Assembly: GCA_947596225.1 (NCBI GenBank)
Contig: CANQEX010000010.1
Coordinates: forward strand, 1 to 34,247
Origin: an uncultured Clostridia bacterium
Lineage (GTDB): Bacteria; Bacillota; Clostridia; TANB77; CAG-508
Length of the DNA stretch: 34,247 nucleotides
Direction: 5' to 3'
Position numbers and translations under genes: made by a program. Below the pieces are notes generated by a model. The model was not told where the DNA came from and searched no databases. It worked only from the letters and a program-made list of their open reading frames with translations. Below are positions 1-8,302 of the stretch, piece after piece; the first letter of the stretch is position 1; every line of letters begins with the position of its first letter.

Positions 1-641
1 CTAGTTTTGAAAATATGAAAGCATTGTCAAATTCAACTGATAAAAATAGAGCTAGTATTCCATTTGATAAAGAAAGAACAGGTTTTGTAATGGGTGAAGG
101 TTCAGCTGTTGTTGTTTTAGAAGAATTAGAACATGCTAAAAAAAGAGGTGCTAAAATATATGCTGAAGTTATAGGGTATGGAACTACTTCAGATGCATAT
201 CATATTACTTCACCAGATCCAGAAGGAACTGGTGCTGCAAGAGCTATGGAAAGAGCTATAAATGATGCTGGAATTAAAGTAGAAGATGTTGATTATATAA
301 ATGCACATGGAACTTCAACACATTTAAATGATTCAACAGAAACAAAAGCTATAAAATTAGTATTTAAAGATAAAAGTAAAGATTTAATGATAAGTTCTAC
401 CAAAGGAAATACAGGACATTTATTAGGTGCAGCTGGTGCATTAGAAGCAATTATTTGTACAAAAGCAATTGAAGATGGAATTATTCCACCTACAATTAAT
501 TATAAAGTAAAAGATGAAGAATGTGATTTAAATATTGTTCCAAATAAACCTATAAAGAAAGATATAAAAATTGCAATGTCAAATTCTTTAGGGTTCGGTG
601 GACATAATGCAAGTATAATTTTAAGAAAATTTGAAGATTAG
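1..641 (+). CDS. fabF: Beta-ketoacyl-ACP synthase II, 3' part (5' end outside window)
   Basis: Condensing enzyme of type II fatty-acid synthesis that joins malonyl-ACP to a growing acyl-ACP in the cytoplasm. The frame is open from the first bases (it reads SFEN before the ATG at 15), so that ATG is internal and the gene is truncated by the window edge. About half of the usual ~410 residues is present. The active-site Cys lies upstream and is missing here, but the first catalytic His ([12 protein letters not shown]), the Lys/His segment ([12 protein letters not shown]) and the C-terminal GFGGHN loop are all visible. It is followed after 14 bases by accB with an AGGAGG site, so it belongs to the same operon. 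Identification is secure from the motifs. Confidence 0.96.
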   Translation, partial: SFENMKALSNSTDKNRASIPFDKERTGFVMGEGSAVVVLEELEHAKKRGAKIYAEVIGYGTTSDAYHITSPDPEGTGAARAMERAINDAGIKVEDVDYINAHGTSTHLNDSTETKAIKLVFKDKSKDLMISSTKGNTGHLLGAAGALEAIICTKAIEDGIIPPTINYKVKDEECDLNIVPNKPIKKDIKIAMSNSLGFGGHNASIILRKFED

Positions 642-655
642 GAGGTATAAATAAA

Positions 656-1090
656 ATGGAGTATGAAAAAATTAAGCAATTAATGGAAGATATGGAAAAC
701 TCAAAATTAACTTTACTTGATATAGAATTTTCTGATGGATTTAAAATAAAAATGGAAAAGAAAAATGAAAATCAAGTTTTAGTTGGTGCACCTATTCAAA
801 ATATTACAAAAGCAGAAGTAAATAATAAAGATATTAAATCTGAAGAGACTAAAGAAGGTAATATTGTAAAATCTCCAATGATTGGAACTTTTTATATAAA
901 GCCATCTCCTGATAGTAAACCATATGTTGAAGTAGGTTCAGAAGTAAAAAAAGGAACAGTTCTTTGTATAATTGAAGCTATGAAATTAATGAATGAAATT
1001 GAATCAGAATATGAGGGAAAAATAGTTGAAATTTTTGTTAAAGATGGAGAAACTGTAGATTATGGAAAACCTTTATTTAGAATTGTATAA
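656..1090 (+). CDS. accB: Biotin carboxyl carrier protein of acetyl-CoA carboxylase
   Basis: Carries the biotin that shuttles CO2 between biotin carboxylase (AccC) and carboxyltransferase (AccA/AccD) to make malonyl-CoA. The 144-residue product has the usual two-part form: an N-terminal helical segment (about 1-50), a charged linker, and a C-terminal biotinyl domain (about 70-144) containing the biotinylation motif EAMKLMNE, whose Lys is the biotin site. Start ATG 656 is preceded by GGAGG at a good distance. In many Clostridia fabZ follows directly, but here a minus-strand ORF lies between. The bases after the stop form a bulged hairpin with no clear U tract. Confidence 0.97.
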   Translation: MEYEKIKQLMEDMENSKLTLLDIEFSDGFKIKMEKKNENQVLVGAPIQNITKAEVNNKDIKSEETKEGNIVKSPMIGTFYIKPSPDSKPYVEVGSEVKKGTVLCIIEAMKLMNEIESEYEGKIVEIFVKDGETVDYGKPLFRIV

Positions 1091-1092
1091 AC

Positions 1093-1123
1093 ACAGAAAG
1101 CAGCATTAGCTGCTGCCTTCTGT
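1093..1123. terminator. Bulged hairpin between accB and the opposing ORF
   Basis: ACAGAA+AGCAGC pairs with GCTGCT+TTCTGT around an ATTA loop, with a three-base bulge (GCC) on the right arm. Neither strand has a clean T run next to it, so it is a weak terminator or a stability element. The loop contains the TAA stop codon of the minus-strand ORF. Confidence 0.45.
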
Positions 1124-1435
1124 ATTTGATGGTTCGGTTGACACTGATTTATGCTGTATAGCAACTACCATTGATCTAAATACTTGTGTTTCTACGACTT
1201 CGTATATATCTAAATTTAATCCTAAATTTACCAGTATATTTTGTACTATATCTTTTGAAAAAGATATAGGATAATCACCAATAATTAATAATTCATTGGA
1301 GATAGAAACTGGTGTTTTGATATATACTGCGTATAGACTTAAAAGTATTTGGAGCTCAAAGGGATCAATCGTTGTGTCTATTAACCGTTTTGCTTTTTCG
1401 GTAAACAAGAGTTCACCAAGCATTTTTCTAATCAT
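1106..1435 (-). CDS. Unknown 109-residue protein on the opposite strand inside the fab operon
   Basis: I do not recognise this protein. It appears soluble and mainly helical, with a Ser/Thr-rich tail and no signal peptide or clear membrane span. The ORF track starts at 1444, but AAGGAGGG touches that ATG directly. The ATG at 1435 sits 9 bases further on and is the likely start. A good sigma-A-like promoter lies upstream on the same strand, which supports a real transcript. Codon use differs from the neighbours: CGG, ACG, CTC, CCC and GAG appear in a gene of 109 codons, while the flanking genes use AGA and A/T-ending codons. That suggests acquisition from a less AT-rich source. It splits the accB-fabZ junction and would generate RNA antisense to the operon transcript. 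It may also be a non-coding insert, because the only support is ORF length plus promoter and ribosome site. Confidence 0.55.
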   Translation of the reverse strand: MIRKMLGELLFTEKAKRLIDTTIDPFELQILLSLYAVYIKTPVSISNELLIIGDYPISFSKDIVQNILVNLGLNLDIYEVVETQVFRSMVVAIQHKSVSTEPSNTEGSS

Positions 1436-1468
1436 AAGGACCATCCCTCCTTGTTGTTAGTATTTTAA

Positions 1469-1497
1469 ATTATACTACACTTTTTTTTAAAAGTAAA
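1469..1497 (-). promoter_or_regulatory. Sigma-A-type promoter for the minus-strand ORF
   Basis: On the minus strand, TTTACT is followed by 17 bases and then a perfect TATAAT. The AAGGAGGG ribosome site and ATG 1435 lie downstream. The match supports independent transcription against the fatty-acid operon. Confidence 0.6.
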
Positions 1498-1517
1498 TAT
1501 AAAGATTGGAGAAAATT

Positions 1518-1940
1518 ATGTTAGATAAAAATAAAATAAAAGAAATTATACCACAAAGAGAACCATTTTTAATGATAGATGAAGTGGAAGAATATACACC
1601 TGGAGAAGGTTGTATTGCTTATAAAAATGTATCTGAAGATGAATGGTATTTTAAAGGACATTTTCCAGGAAATCCTATTATGCCAGGTGTTTTAATTACA
1701 GAAAGTTTAGCTCAAGCAGGTGCTGTTGCAATTCTTTCTATGGAAGAAAATAAAGGGAAAAATGCTTTATTTGGTGGTATTGATAAAATGAAATTTAAAA
1801 AAATGGTTGTACCTGGTGATAGATTAAAGCTTGAAGTAAAAATAATAAAAAGAAAAGGTCCTATTGGTATAGGTGAAGCTATAGCAACAGTAGATGGAAA
1901 AATTGCTGCAAAAGGTGAACTTACATTTGCTGTTGTTTAA
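1518..1940 (+). CDS. fabZ: 3-hydroxyacyl-ACP dehydratase FabZ
   Basis: Dehydrates 3-hydroxyacyl-ACP to trans-2-enoyl-ACP in the elongation cycle, as a cytoplasmic hot-dog-fold enzyme. The catalytic segment [16 protein letters not shown] with its His, and the following E(S)LAQAG helix, are clear. The length of 140 residues is normal. The track begins at a TTG (1506), but GGAG at 1508-1511 serves the ATG at 1518, and [16 protein letters not shown] is the usual FabZ beginning. No clear promoter of its own was seen, so it should depend on readthrough from accB past the opposing ORF. accC follows after 12 bases. Confidence 0.96.
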   Translation: MLDKNKIKEIIPQREPFLMIDEVEEYTPGEGCIAYKNVSEDEWYFKGHFPGNPIMPGVLITESLAQAGAVAILSMEENKGKNALFGGIDKMKFKKMVVPGDRLKLEVKIIKRKGPIGIGEAIATVDGKIAAKGELTFAVV

Positions 1941-1952
1941 AAGGAGGAAAAC

Positions 1953-3287
1953 ATGAATAAAATTTTAATAGCTAATCGTGGTGAAATTGCAGTTCGCATT
2001 ATTAGAGCATGTAAAGAAATGAACATAAAAACAGTAGCTGTATATTCAGAAGCTGATAAAGATGCTTTACATACTCGTTTAGCAGATGAAGCAATATGTA
2101 TTGGTCCAGCACCATCTAATAGAAGTTATTTAAATATTAAAAACATAATAGAAGCTGCATATATTACTAGAGCAGATAGTATTCATCCAGGTTTTGGATT
2201 TTTGTCTGAAAATTCACAGTTTGCTAGTATTTGCAAAGAATCTAATATAAAATTTATTGGACCTACAAGTGAAGTAATAGATTTATTAGGAAATAAATCT
2301 AATTCAAAAGAGATGATGAAAAAAGCTGGAGTTCCTGTAATTCCCGGATCAGATGGAAGTGTAAAAAACATAGATGATGCTTTAAAAATTGCTGAAAAAA
2401 TAGGTTATCCAGTAATGTTAAAAGCATCTGCTGGTGGTGGAGGAAAAGGAATTAGAATTATAAATAATTTTGAAGAACTTGAAGCAAACTTTAATTTAGT
2501 AAAACAAGAGGCAAAAAATGCTTTTAATGATGATGAAATATATATTGAAAAATTTATAAAAAATCCTAGACATGTAGAAATTCAAATATTAGCAGATGAA
2601 TATGGTAATGTTATTCATCTTGGAGAAAGAGATTGTTCAATTCAAAGAAAACATCAGAAAGTTATAGAAGAAACACCATCAACAGCTATTGATGATAGGT
2701 TAAGAAATAAAATGGGTGAATCAGCAGTAAGAGCTGCAAAAACTGCAGGATATACCAGTTGCGGAACTGTAGAGTTTTTAGTAGATAGTGATAAGAATTA
2801 CTATTTTATGGAAATGAATACAAGAATACAAGTAGAACATCCAATTACAGAAATGAGAACTGGAATTGATATTGTTAAAGAACAAATTAAAATAGCAGCT
2901 GGTGAAAAATTAAAATTCAAACAAAAAGACATAATTTTTAAAGGTCATTCAATAGAATGTAGAATAAATGCAGAAAATCCTAGTAAAAATTTTGCACCAT
3001 GTCCTGGAAAAATTACTGGATTAAATTTACCAGGTGGAAATGGTGTAAGAATAGACTCTGCAATTTATGATGGATATACTATACCACCTTATTATGATTC
3101 AATGATTGCAAAAATAATTGTTTTTGGTAATAATAGAAATGAAGCTATTGCTAAAATGAAAAGAGCTTTAGAAGAACTAGTAATAGATGGTATAGAAACA
3201 AATAGAGATTTCTTATTTGATATTATAAGAAATCCAGATTTTATTAGAGGTAATTTTGATACATCTTTTATAGATAAAAATATGTAA
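1953..3287 (+). CDS. accC: Biotin carboxylase subunit of acetyl-CoA carboxylase
   Basis: ATP-dependent carboxylation of the biotin on AccB, the first half-reaction of acetyl-CoA carboxylase. At 444 residues it is full length. The N-terminal biotin-carboxylase domain begins [16 protein letters not shown]. The ATP-grasp domain holds the glycine-rich loop [13 protein letters not shown] near residue 160, and [14 protein letters not shown] near 290 supplies the metal and bicarbonate site. The C-terminal domain follows. AAAGGAGG precedes ATG 1953. It lies tightly between fabZ and accD, in standard clostridial order. Confidence 0.98.
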   Translation: MNKILIANRGEIAVRIIRACKEMNIKTVAVYSEADKDALHTRLADEAICIGPAPSNRSYLNIKNIIEAAYITRADSIHPGFGFLSENSQFASICKESNIKFIGPTSEVIDLLGNKSNSKEMMKKAGVPVIPGSDGSVKNIDDALKIAEKIGYPVMLKASAGGGGKGIRIINNFEELEANFNLVKQEAKNAFNDDEIYIEKFIKNPRHVEIQILADEYGNVIHLGERDCSIQRKHQKVIEETPSTAIDDRLRNKMGESAVRAAKTAGYTSCGTVEFLVDSDKNYYFMEMNTRIQVEHPITEMRTGIDIVKEQIKIAAGEKLKFKQKDIIFKGHSIECRINAENPSKNFAPCPGKITGLNLPGGNGVRIDSAIYDGYTIPPYYDSMIAKIIVFGNNRNEAIAKMKRALEELVIDGIETNRDFLFDIIRNPDFIRGNFDTSFIDKNM

Positions 3288-3311
3288 TTCAAAAATTGGG
3301 AGTGATAATGA

Positions 3312-4148
3312 ATGATTGTAGATAAAATAAAAAAGAGAGCACCATCTGCTAAAAATAAACCAAGTAATATTGATATTCCTGTTGGAAAATGGATTAAGTG
3401 TGATGAATGTGGTGAGATTATTTATATTGAAACACTTAATAAAAATTTGAATATTTGTCCAAACTGTGGTCATTATTTTAGAATGCATATAAATAGAAGG
3501 CTAGAACAAATTATTGATAAAGGAACATTTGAAAGTTTTGATTTAAAACTAGAAACTAGTAATCCATTAAATATGGAAGAATATACTAAAAAATTAAAAG
3601 CATTAAGAGAAAAAACAGGTCTTGAAGAAGCTGTAGAATGTGGGACTGGTAAGATTAATGGAGAAAATGTTGTAATATGTATTATGGATAGTGGTTTTTT
3701 AATGGGAAGTATGGGAGTTGTAGTTGGAGAAAAAATAACATATGCAATAGAACAAGCAATAGAAAAAAAGTTTCCACTTATAATATTTTCTGTTTCTGGT
3801 GGAGCAAGAATGCAAGAAGGTATAATTTCTTTAATGCAGATGGCAAAAACAACTTCTGCACTTACAAAACTTGATAAAGCTGGAATTTTATATATTTCTG
3901 TTTTAACAGATCCTACTTATGGAGGAGTAACTGCTTCTTTTGCAAGTTTAGGTGATATTATTTTAGCAGAACCTAAAGCAATGATAGGATTTGCTGGTCA
4001 AAGAGTAATTGAACAAACTATTGGTGAGTCTCTTCCAGAAGGTTTTCAAACAGCTGAATTCCTTTTAGAACATGGTTTTATTGATAAAATAGTTGAAAGA
4101 AAAGATTTAAAAAATACTTTATATAAATTAATACAATATCATAAATAA
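3312..4148 (+). CDS. accD: Acetyl-CoA carboxylase carboxyltransferase, beta subunit
   Basis: With AccA it transfers the carboxyl group from carboxybiotin to acetyl-CoA. The 278-residue protein has the diagnostic N-terminal zinc ribbon (CDEC then CPNC, about residues 35-57) and the crotonase-like carboxyltransferase core with [12 protein letters not shown] and the [13 protein letters not shown] segment. GGGAGTG precedes the start. The gene is intact and accA follows 13 bases later. Confidence 0.97.
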   Translation: MIVDKIKKRAPSAKNKPSNIDIPVGKWIKCDECGEIIYIETLNKNLNICPNCGHYFRMHINRRLEQIIDKGTFESFDLKLETSNPLNMEEYTKKLKALREKTGLEEAVECGTGKINGENVVICIMDSGFLMGSMGVVVGEKITYAIEQAIEKKFPLIIFSVSGGARMQEGIISLMQMAKTTSALTKLDKAGILYISVLTDPTYGGVTASFASLGDIILAEPKAMIGFAGQRVIEQTIGESLPEGFQTAEFLLEHGFIDKIVERKDLKNTLYKLIQYHK

Positions 4149-4161
4149 AGAAGGTGAATAA

Positions 4162-4969
4162 ATGTCAAATAAAAAAATATCTGCATGGGACAGAGTTGAA
4201 ATTGCAAGAAATCCTAAAAGAAAAACTTCAATAGAATATATTGAAAAAATTTTTGATGAGTTTTTGGAATTGCATGGTGATAGAAGTTTTAAAGATGATA
4301 AAGCTATTATCTGTGGTCTTGGTAAAATTAAAAATCAAAATTTTACTATAATAGCAGAACAAAAAGGAAGAACTACAAAGGAAAATATAGAAAGAAATTT
4401 TGGAATGCCAAATCCTGAAAGTTATAGAAAAGCAATAAGATTTATGAATCAAGCAGAAAAATTTAAAAGACCAGTAATTACTTTTATAGATACAAAAGGT
4501 GCATATCCAGGGATTGGTGCTGAAGAAAGAGGTCAGCGGAGAAGCTATTGCTAAATCAATGTTTGAAATGGCAAAATTAGAAGTTCCTATAATTTGTATA
4601 GTTATTGGAGAAGGTTCAAGTGGTGGAGCATTAGCTATTGGAGTTGGTAATAAAGTTTTTATGCTTGAAAATGCAATTTATTCTATTCTTTCACCAGAAG
4701 GTTATAGTAGTATTTTATGGAAAGATCCTTCTCGAATAAAAGAGGCTGCTGAGAAAATGAAATTAACTGCTAAAGACTTATATGATTTAAAAGTTATTGA
4801 TAAAATAATTAAAGAACCAGATGATGAGGATGCTTTTAACAAAATTTGTAAAAATTTAAGAAAAGAAATAGTATCTTCTATTTCAGAAATGAAAGAGATG
4901 TCTAAAGATGAGATTGTAGAACATAGATATCAGAAATTTAGAAATATGGGAGAATTTATAAAAATTTAA
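4162..4969 (+). CDS. accA: Acetyl-CoA carboxylase carboxyltransferase, alpha subunit, in two frames (+1 shift needed)
   Basis: AccA completes the carboxyltransferase with AccD. The track shows two ORFs: 4162-4554 reads normally to GAEERGQ and then runs into RRSYC and a stop, while the second frame carries GEAIAKSMFEM and the rest, including GEGSSGGALAIG. The real protein start is ATG 4162; the M at 4499 is only an internal codon of the second frame. Skipping the single C at 4537 gives GGT CAG GGA GAA GCT, i.e. the family's normal ERGQGEAIA, and a 268-residue protein of usual length. Everything on both sides is conserved, and accA is normally essential, so a dead gene would be surprising. Either ribosomes shift +1 at the CGG codon (see findings), or the C is a sequencing or assembly error, or a recent mutation. 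The same signature occurs in spoIIM. Confidence 0.93.
4531..4554 (+). other. Candidate +1 frameshift site CAG-C-GGA in accA
   Basis: Zero frame: GGT CAG CGG AGA AGC TAT TGC TAA. Passing over C4537 after CAG reads GGA GAA GCT and restores AccA. The zero-frame stop begins 15 nt after the skipped C. CGG is a codon I do not otherwise find in the long genes of this window. Confidence 0.6.
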
Positions 4970-4983
4970 TATAGGAGGAGATT

Positions 4984-5757
4984 ATGTTATTAGAAGGGAA
5001 AAAAATATTAATAATGGGAATAAGAAATAAGTGGAGTATTGCTTTTGGAATTGCTAAATCTGCTTATGAGAATGGAGCAAAACTTATATTTACATATATG
5101 GGAGAAGAAAATAAAGAAAAAATTGAAGAATTAACAAAAGATTTTAAAGGAAGCAAAGCATATGTTTTAGATGGAGCTTCTGAAGATGATTTAGTTAAAA
5201 ATGTTTTTACTAAAATTAAAGAGGAAAATGGAAAAATAGATGGAATAGTTCATGCTATTGCTCATGCAAATACCGAAGATTTACATAATGATTTTATTTA
5301 TACTAGTAAAGAAGGCTTTTCACATGCAAATGATGTTAGTGCATATTCATTTGTTTTAACAGCTAGAATGGCAAAGGAATTAGATATGCTTAATGAAAAT
5401 GCAAGTTTAGTAACACTAACATATCATGGTTCAACAAAAGTTTTAGAAGGATATAATGTTATGGGAGTAGCCAAAGCTGCATTAGAAGCAAGTGTAAGAT
5501 ATTTAGCTGAAAATTTGGGTAAAGAGCAGATGAGAGTAAATGCAATTTCTGCTGGTCCTATAAAAACTTTATCAGCTAAAGGAATTAAAGAGTTTTCTTC
5601 AATTTTAACAGTTGTGGAGGAAAAATCTCCATTACATAGAAATGTAACAACAGAACAAGTTGGAAATGTAGCAACATTTTTATTAAGTAATATGTCAGAT
5701 GCTATTACAGGTCAAGTAATATATGCCGATAGTGGATATAACATTATGGGAGTATAA
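4984..5757 (+). CDS. fabI: Enoyl-ACP reductase, FabI type
   Basis: Last step of each elongation cycle: NAD(P)H-dependent reduction of enoyl-ACP. The 257-residue short-chain-dehydrogenase-like protein shows the N-terminal nucleotide-binding segment (KKILIMGIRNKWSIAFGIA, the FabI variant) and the catalytic Tyr-x6-Lys pair in YNVMGVAKAALEAS. It ends with the AGPIKTLSAKGI and SDAITGQVIYADSGYNIMG segments typical of FabI. An AGGAGG site sits 5 bases before ATG. It closes the fatty-acid operon. Many Clostridia use the unrelated flavoprotein FabK instead; whether fabK is also present cannot be seen here. Confidence 0.96.
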   Translation: MLLEGKKILIMGIRNKWSIAFGIAKSAYENGAKLIFTYMGEENKEKIEELTKDFKGSKAYVLDGASEDDLVKNVFTKIKEENGKIDGIVHAIAHANTEDLHNDFIYTSKEGFSHANDVSAYSFVLTARMAKELDMLNENASLVTLTYHGSTKVLEGYNVMGVAKAALEASVRYLAENLGKEQMRVNAISAGPIKTLSAKGIKEFSSILTVVEEKSPLHRNVTTEQVGNVATFLLSNMSDAITGQVIYADSGYNIMGV

Positions 5758-5776
5758 TAAAAAATATAAAAATTTT

Positions 5777-5804
5777 TGAAACCAAAACCCATTTTACTTT
5801 GTAT
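5777..5804 (+). promoter_or_regulatory. ECF-type promoter upstream of the sigma gene
   Basis: TGAAACC (5777-5783) is the classical -35 element of Bacillus-type ECF sigma factors. A TGTAT block about 17 bases downstream is a reasonable partner -10. Its place directly before an ECF sigma gene suggests autoregulation. Confidence 0.55.
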
Positions 5805-5827
5805 TAATAGTAAAGGGAGGAAAAGTT

Positions 5828-6304
5828 ATGCAAAAAGAAACATATGTAGAAGAAAAAATACAAAAATATTCAGATATGATTTACAGAATTGCACTTACAA
5901 GATGTGGAACAATAGAAAATGCAGAAGATGTATTTCAAGAGGTTTTCTTAAAGTATAGCGAAAAAACACCAAAATTTGAAAATGCTGAACATGAAAAAGC
6001 TTGGTTTATTAGAGTTGCAATTAATTTAAGTAAGAATGTAAAGAAATCTGCTTGGAATAAAAAAATTGTTAGGTTAAATGAAAATTTAGAGTTTAATTCA
6101 AAACAAGAATATGATGTATTTTCTGCTGTTTGCGAACTACCTCAAAACTATAGAACTGTAGTTTATTTATTATACTATGAAGGATACAAAGTAAGAGAAA
6201 TTTCAAAATTGATGAATAGAAGAGAAGGAACAATAAAAATATGGCTTTATAGGGCGAGAGAGATTTTGAAAGAAAAATTGGAAGGAGGTTTTGAAGATGA
6301 ATAA
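5828..6304 (+). CDS. ECF-family RNA polymerase sigma factor
   Basis: Small (158-residue) group IV sigma factor. Region 2 covers about residues 8-75, with the DMIYRIALTRCG and ENAEDVFQEVFLKY helices that bind core polymerase and the -10 DNA. Region 4 (about 105-152) carries LPQNYRTVVYLLYYEGYKVREIS and the helix-turn-helix that reads the -35. AAGGGAGG precedes ATG 5828. Its last 8 bases overlap the start of the next gene, a membrane-anchored beta-propeller protein, which fits a translationally coupled sigma/anti-sigma pair. A TGAAACC promoter upstream points to autoregulation. The inducing signal is unknown. Confidence 0.93.
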   Translation: MQKETYVEEKIQKYSDMIYRIALTRCGTIENAEDVFQEVFLKYSEKTPKFENAEHEKAWFIRVAINLSKNVKKSAWNKKIVRLNENLEFNSKQEYDVFSAVCELPQNYRTVVYLLYYEGYKVREISKLMNRREGTIKIWLYRAREILKEKLEGGFEDE

Positions 6305-8246
6305 GGATAATTACAAAAATGCAATAGACCAAATCCATGCAAGTGAAGAATTAAAGCAAAAAACATTTGAAAAAATTCAAAATAATAAAAGAAAATATAA
6401 TTATGTTAAATATTTAGTGGCTTGTACAGCAATATTTGTAATAGCTTTTTCTGTTAGATTAGTATATTTAAATAAAAATACAGAGAATATAGAAAATGAA
6501 GAACCTAATATAGAAATAGCAACAATGAATATAGAAGAATTACCTCATTTTAAAAACATAGATGAATTAAAAGATGTTCTTAAAGAAAATGGATATGGTG
6601 GAGCAAGATATGAAGAAACAACAAAAGGTATGTTATCAGATGTTATATCAAATGCAGATAGTGCTGTTCAAGAAAAACTAGAAGATATTAATTATTCAAC
6701 TACAAATGTACAAGTAGATAATGTTGATGAAGCAGATATCGTAAAAACAGATGGAGAATATATTTACTACATAACAAATAATAAAATTTATATAGTAGAT
6801 CGAAATTTAGAAATTGTATCTAAAATTTATATTAAAAATAATAATGAATATTTTTCTCCATTTGAATTATATATAAATAAAAATAAACTTATAGTTCTTG
6901 GAAATTATTTTTCATATCAAGAAAAAACTTACAGTGAAAGTGAAGATGAAGTTTTAAAGGATAGAGCAAGTGTAACTTCAATAAATTTAGCAAAAGTATA
7001 TGTATATGACATAACTGAAAAAAATTCTCCTAAACTTAAAAGAGAAGTTTCATTAGATGGAAATTATATTAATTCAAGAATGATAGGTGAGAATATATAT
7101 TTTGTTAGTAGAAAATATCCACACTATTATGAAGATACCAAAGATCAAGAAATATTGCCAGTTGTAAAAGATTCTTTAGCAAATGAATCAAAAACTATTG
7201 ATTGTACAGATATAATATATTTCAAAAACTCTAAAAATTATTGCTACATGTTAGTTGGTAGCTTTAATATAAATGATGAGAAAGAAGTAAATGTTCAAAC
7301 TTTTTTTGGTGCAAGTGATAATATGTATGTAAGTCAGAAAAATTTATATCTTACAGAAACAGAATATGGTATAGGATTTAGTTATATAGATAGTAAAACT
7401 ACTATTTACAAATTTAATCTTAACGATTCTATGTTAAATTTACAGTGTAAAGGAGAAGTTAATGGATATTTAAAAAATCAGTTTTCAATGGATGAATATG
7501 AAGGCAATTTAAGATTAGCAACAACAATTACTTTAGATGAAGAAAATGATATTACTGCAAACAATTTATATATTTTAAATGAGAATTTAGAAGAAATTGG
7601 TAAAATAGAAAATTTAGCAAAAGAAGAAAAAATTTATTCTGTAAGATTTATAGGAAAGATAGGCTATATTGTAACATTTAAACAAATAGATCCTTTATTT
7701 GTTATAGATTTATCAAATCCGAAAGAGCCAGTAGTTAAAGGTGAACTAAAAATACCGGGATATAGCTCATATTTACATCCTTATGATGAAACACATATTA
7801 TTGGAATAGGAAATAATGTTAAAGATAATGGACATGGTGGAGTAACAAATTCTAATATGAAAATGTCTATGTTTGATGTATCTGATTTAGAAAATCCAAA
7901 AGAAATATTTAATGTAGATATTGGAAATTCATATGCTGATTCTTCAATAAGTTATAACCATAAAGCCTTGTTTTATAATAAATCAAAAAATTTAATAGGA
8001 TTTCCTGTTGATCTTAGAGAACGTAAAGCTAAAGATGATAGAAATGGTTTTGTAGTTTTTAAAATAGATTTAGAGAAAAATGAATTTGAAAAATATGGGG
8101 AAATTTTGCAAGAAATTGATTATAAAACAAATATAGACAGAGCAATTTATATTGAAGATACATTATATACTTTAGCTGATTACAAAATAGTATCATATAA
8201 TTTAACTTCTTTTGAAAAAATAAAAGAATTGAATTTGGAAGATTAA
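6297..8246 (+). CDS. Membrane-anchored beta-propeller protein (PF09826-like), probable anti-sigma partner
   Basis: About 649 residues. The first ~37 form a short charged cytoplasmic region (ASEELKQKTFEKI), followed by one membrane span (about 39-58) and a large extracellular part. The VQVDNVDEADIVKTDGEYIYYI block and the repeated strand pattern are characteristic of the bacterial secreted beta-propeller family (PF09826). I chose ATG 6297, 8 bases after GGAGG, over the TTG at 6291 in the track. It overlaps the ECF sigma stop by 8 bases. Family knowledge: such proteins often follow ECF sigma genes. The inference that the short N-terminus holds the sigma factor and the propeller senses an envelope signal rests on this architecture and context. 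Confidence 0.85.
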   Translation: MNKDNYKNAIDQIHASEELKQKTFEKIQNNKRKYNYVKYLVACTAIFVIAFSVRLVYLNKNTENIENEEPNIEIATMNIEELPHFKNIDELKDVLKENGYGGARYEETTKGMLSDVISNADSAVQEKLEDINYSTTNVQVDNVDEADIVKTDGEYIYYITNNKIYIVDRNLEIVSKIYIKNNNEYFSPFELYINKNKLIVLGNYFSYQEKTYSESEDEVLKDRASVTSINLAKVYVYDITEKNSPKLKREVSLDGNYINSRMIGENIYFVSRKYPHYYEDTKDQEILPVVKDSLANESKTIDCTDIIYFKNSKNYCYMLVGSFNINDEKEVNVQTFFGASDNMYVSQKNLYLTETEYGIGFSYIDSKTTIYKFNLNDSMLNLQCKGEVNGYLKNQFSMDEYEGNLRLATTITLDEENDITANNLYILNENLEEIGKIENLAKEEKIYSVRFIGKIGYIVTFKQIDPLFVIDLSNPKEPVVKGELKIPGYSSYLHPYDETHIIGIGNNVKDNGHGGVTNSNMKMSMFDVSDLENPKEIFNVDIGNSYADSSISYNHKALFYNKSKNLIGFPVDLRERKAKDDRNGFVVFKIDLEKNEFEKYGEILQEIDYKTNIDRAIYIEDTLYTLADYKIVSYNLTSFEKIKELNLED

Positions 8247-8252
8247 TACTTA

Positions 8253-8280
8253 TTGACATAAGGCATTCGAATGGTATAAT
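8253..8280 (+). promoter_or_regulatory. Consensus promoter with a palindrome in its spacer
   Basis: TTGACA, 16 bases, TATAAT: perfect hexamers. The spacer contains the perfect 10-base palindrome CATTCGAATG (8264-8273), a good candidate operator. It drives the DUF3592-like gene. Confidence 0.75.
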
Positions 8281-8302
8281 TAATTGCAGAAGGGAAAAGT
8301 AA

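Noticed and set aside
3092-3488. Minus-strand ORFs in accC/accD (and similar ones at 2183, 4228, 6093, 8059, 8732, 10117, 11666, 17546, 18178, 18693, 22206, 25249, 26992, 27599, 29549, 32566)
   Set aside because: Antisense shadows of clearly coding genes: Phe/Ile/Leu-rich composition, no ribosome sites, no recognisable domains.
4499-4969. Separate 156-residue ORF inside accA
   Set aside because: It is the second half of accA after the frame change; its first ~12 residues are out-of-frame sequence and there is no ribosome site.
4984-5757. FabI as a general short-chain dehydrogenase
   Set aside because: The FabI-type nucleotide loop, Tyr-x6-Lys spacing and operon position fit enoyl-ACP reductase.
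5776-5958. 60-residue ORF overlapping the ECF sigma start
   Set aside because: Out-of-frame reading of the sigma leader and gene; no ribosome site.
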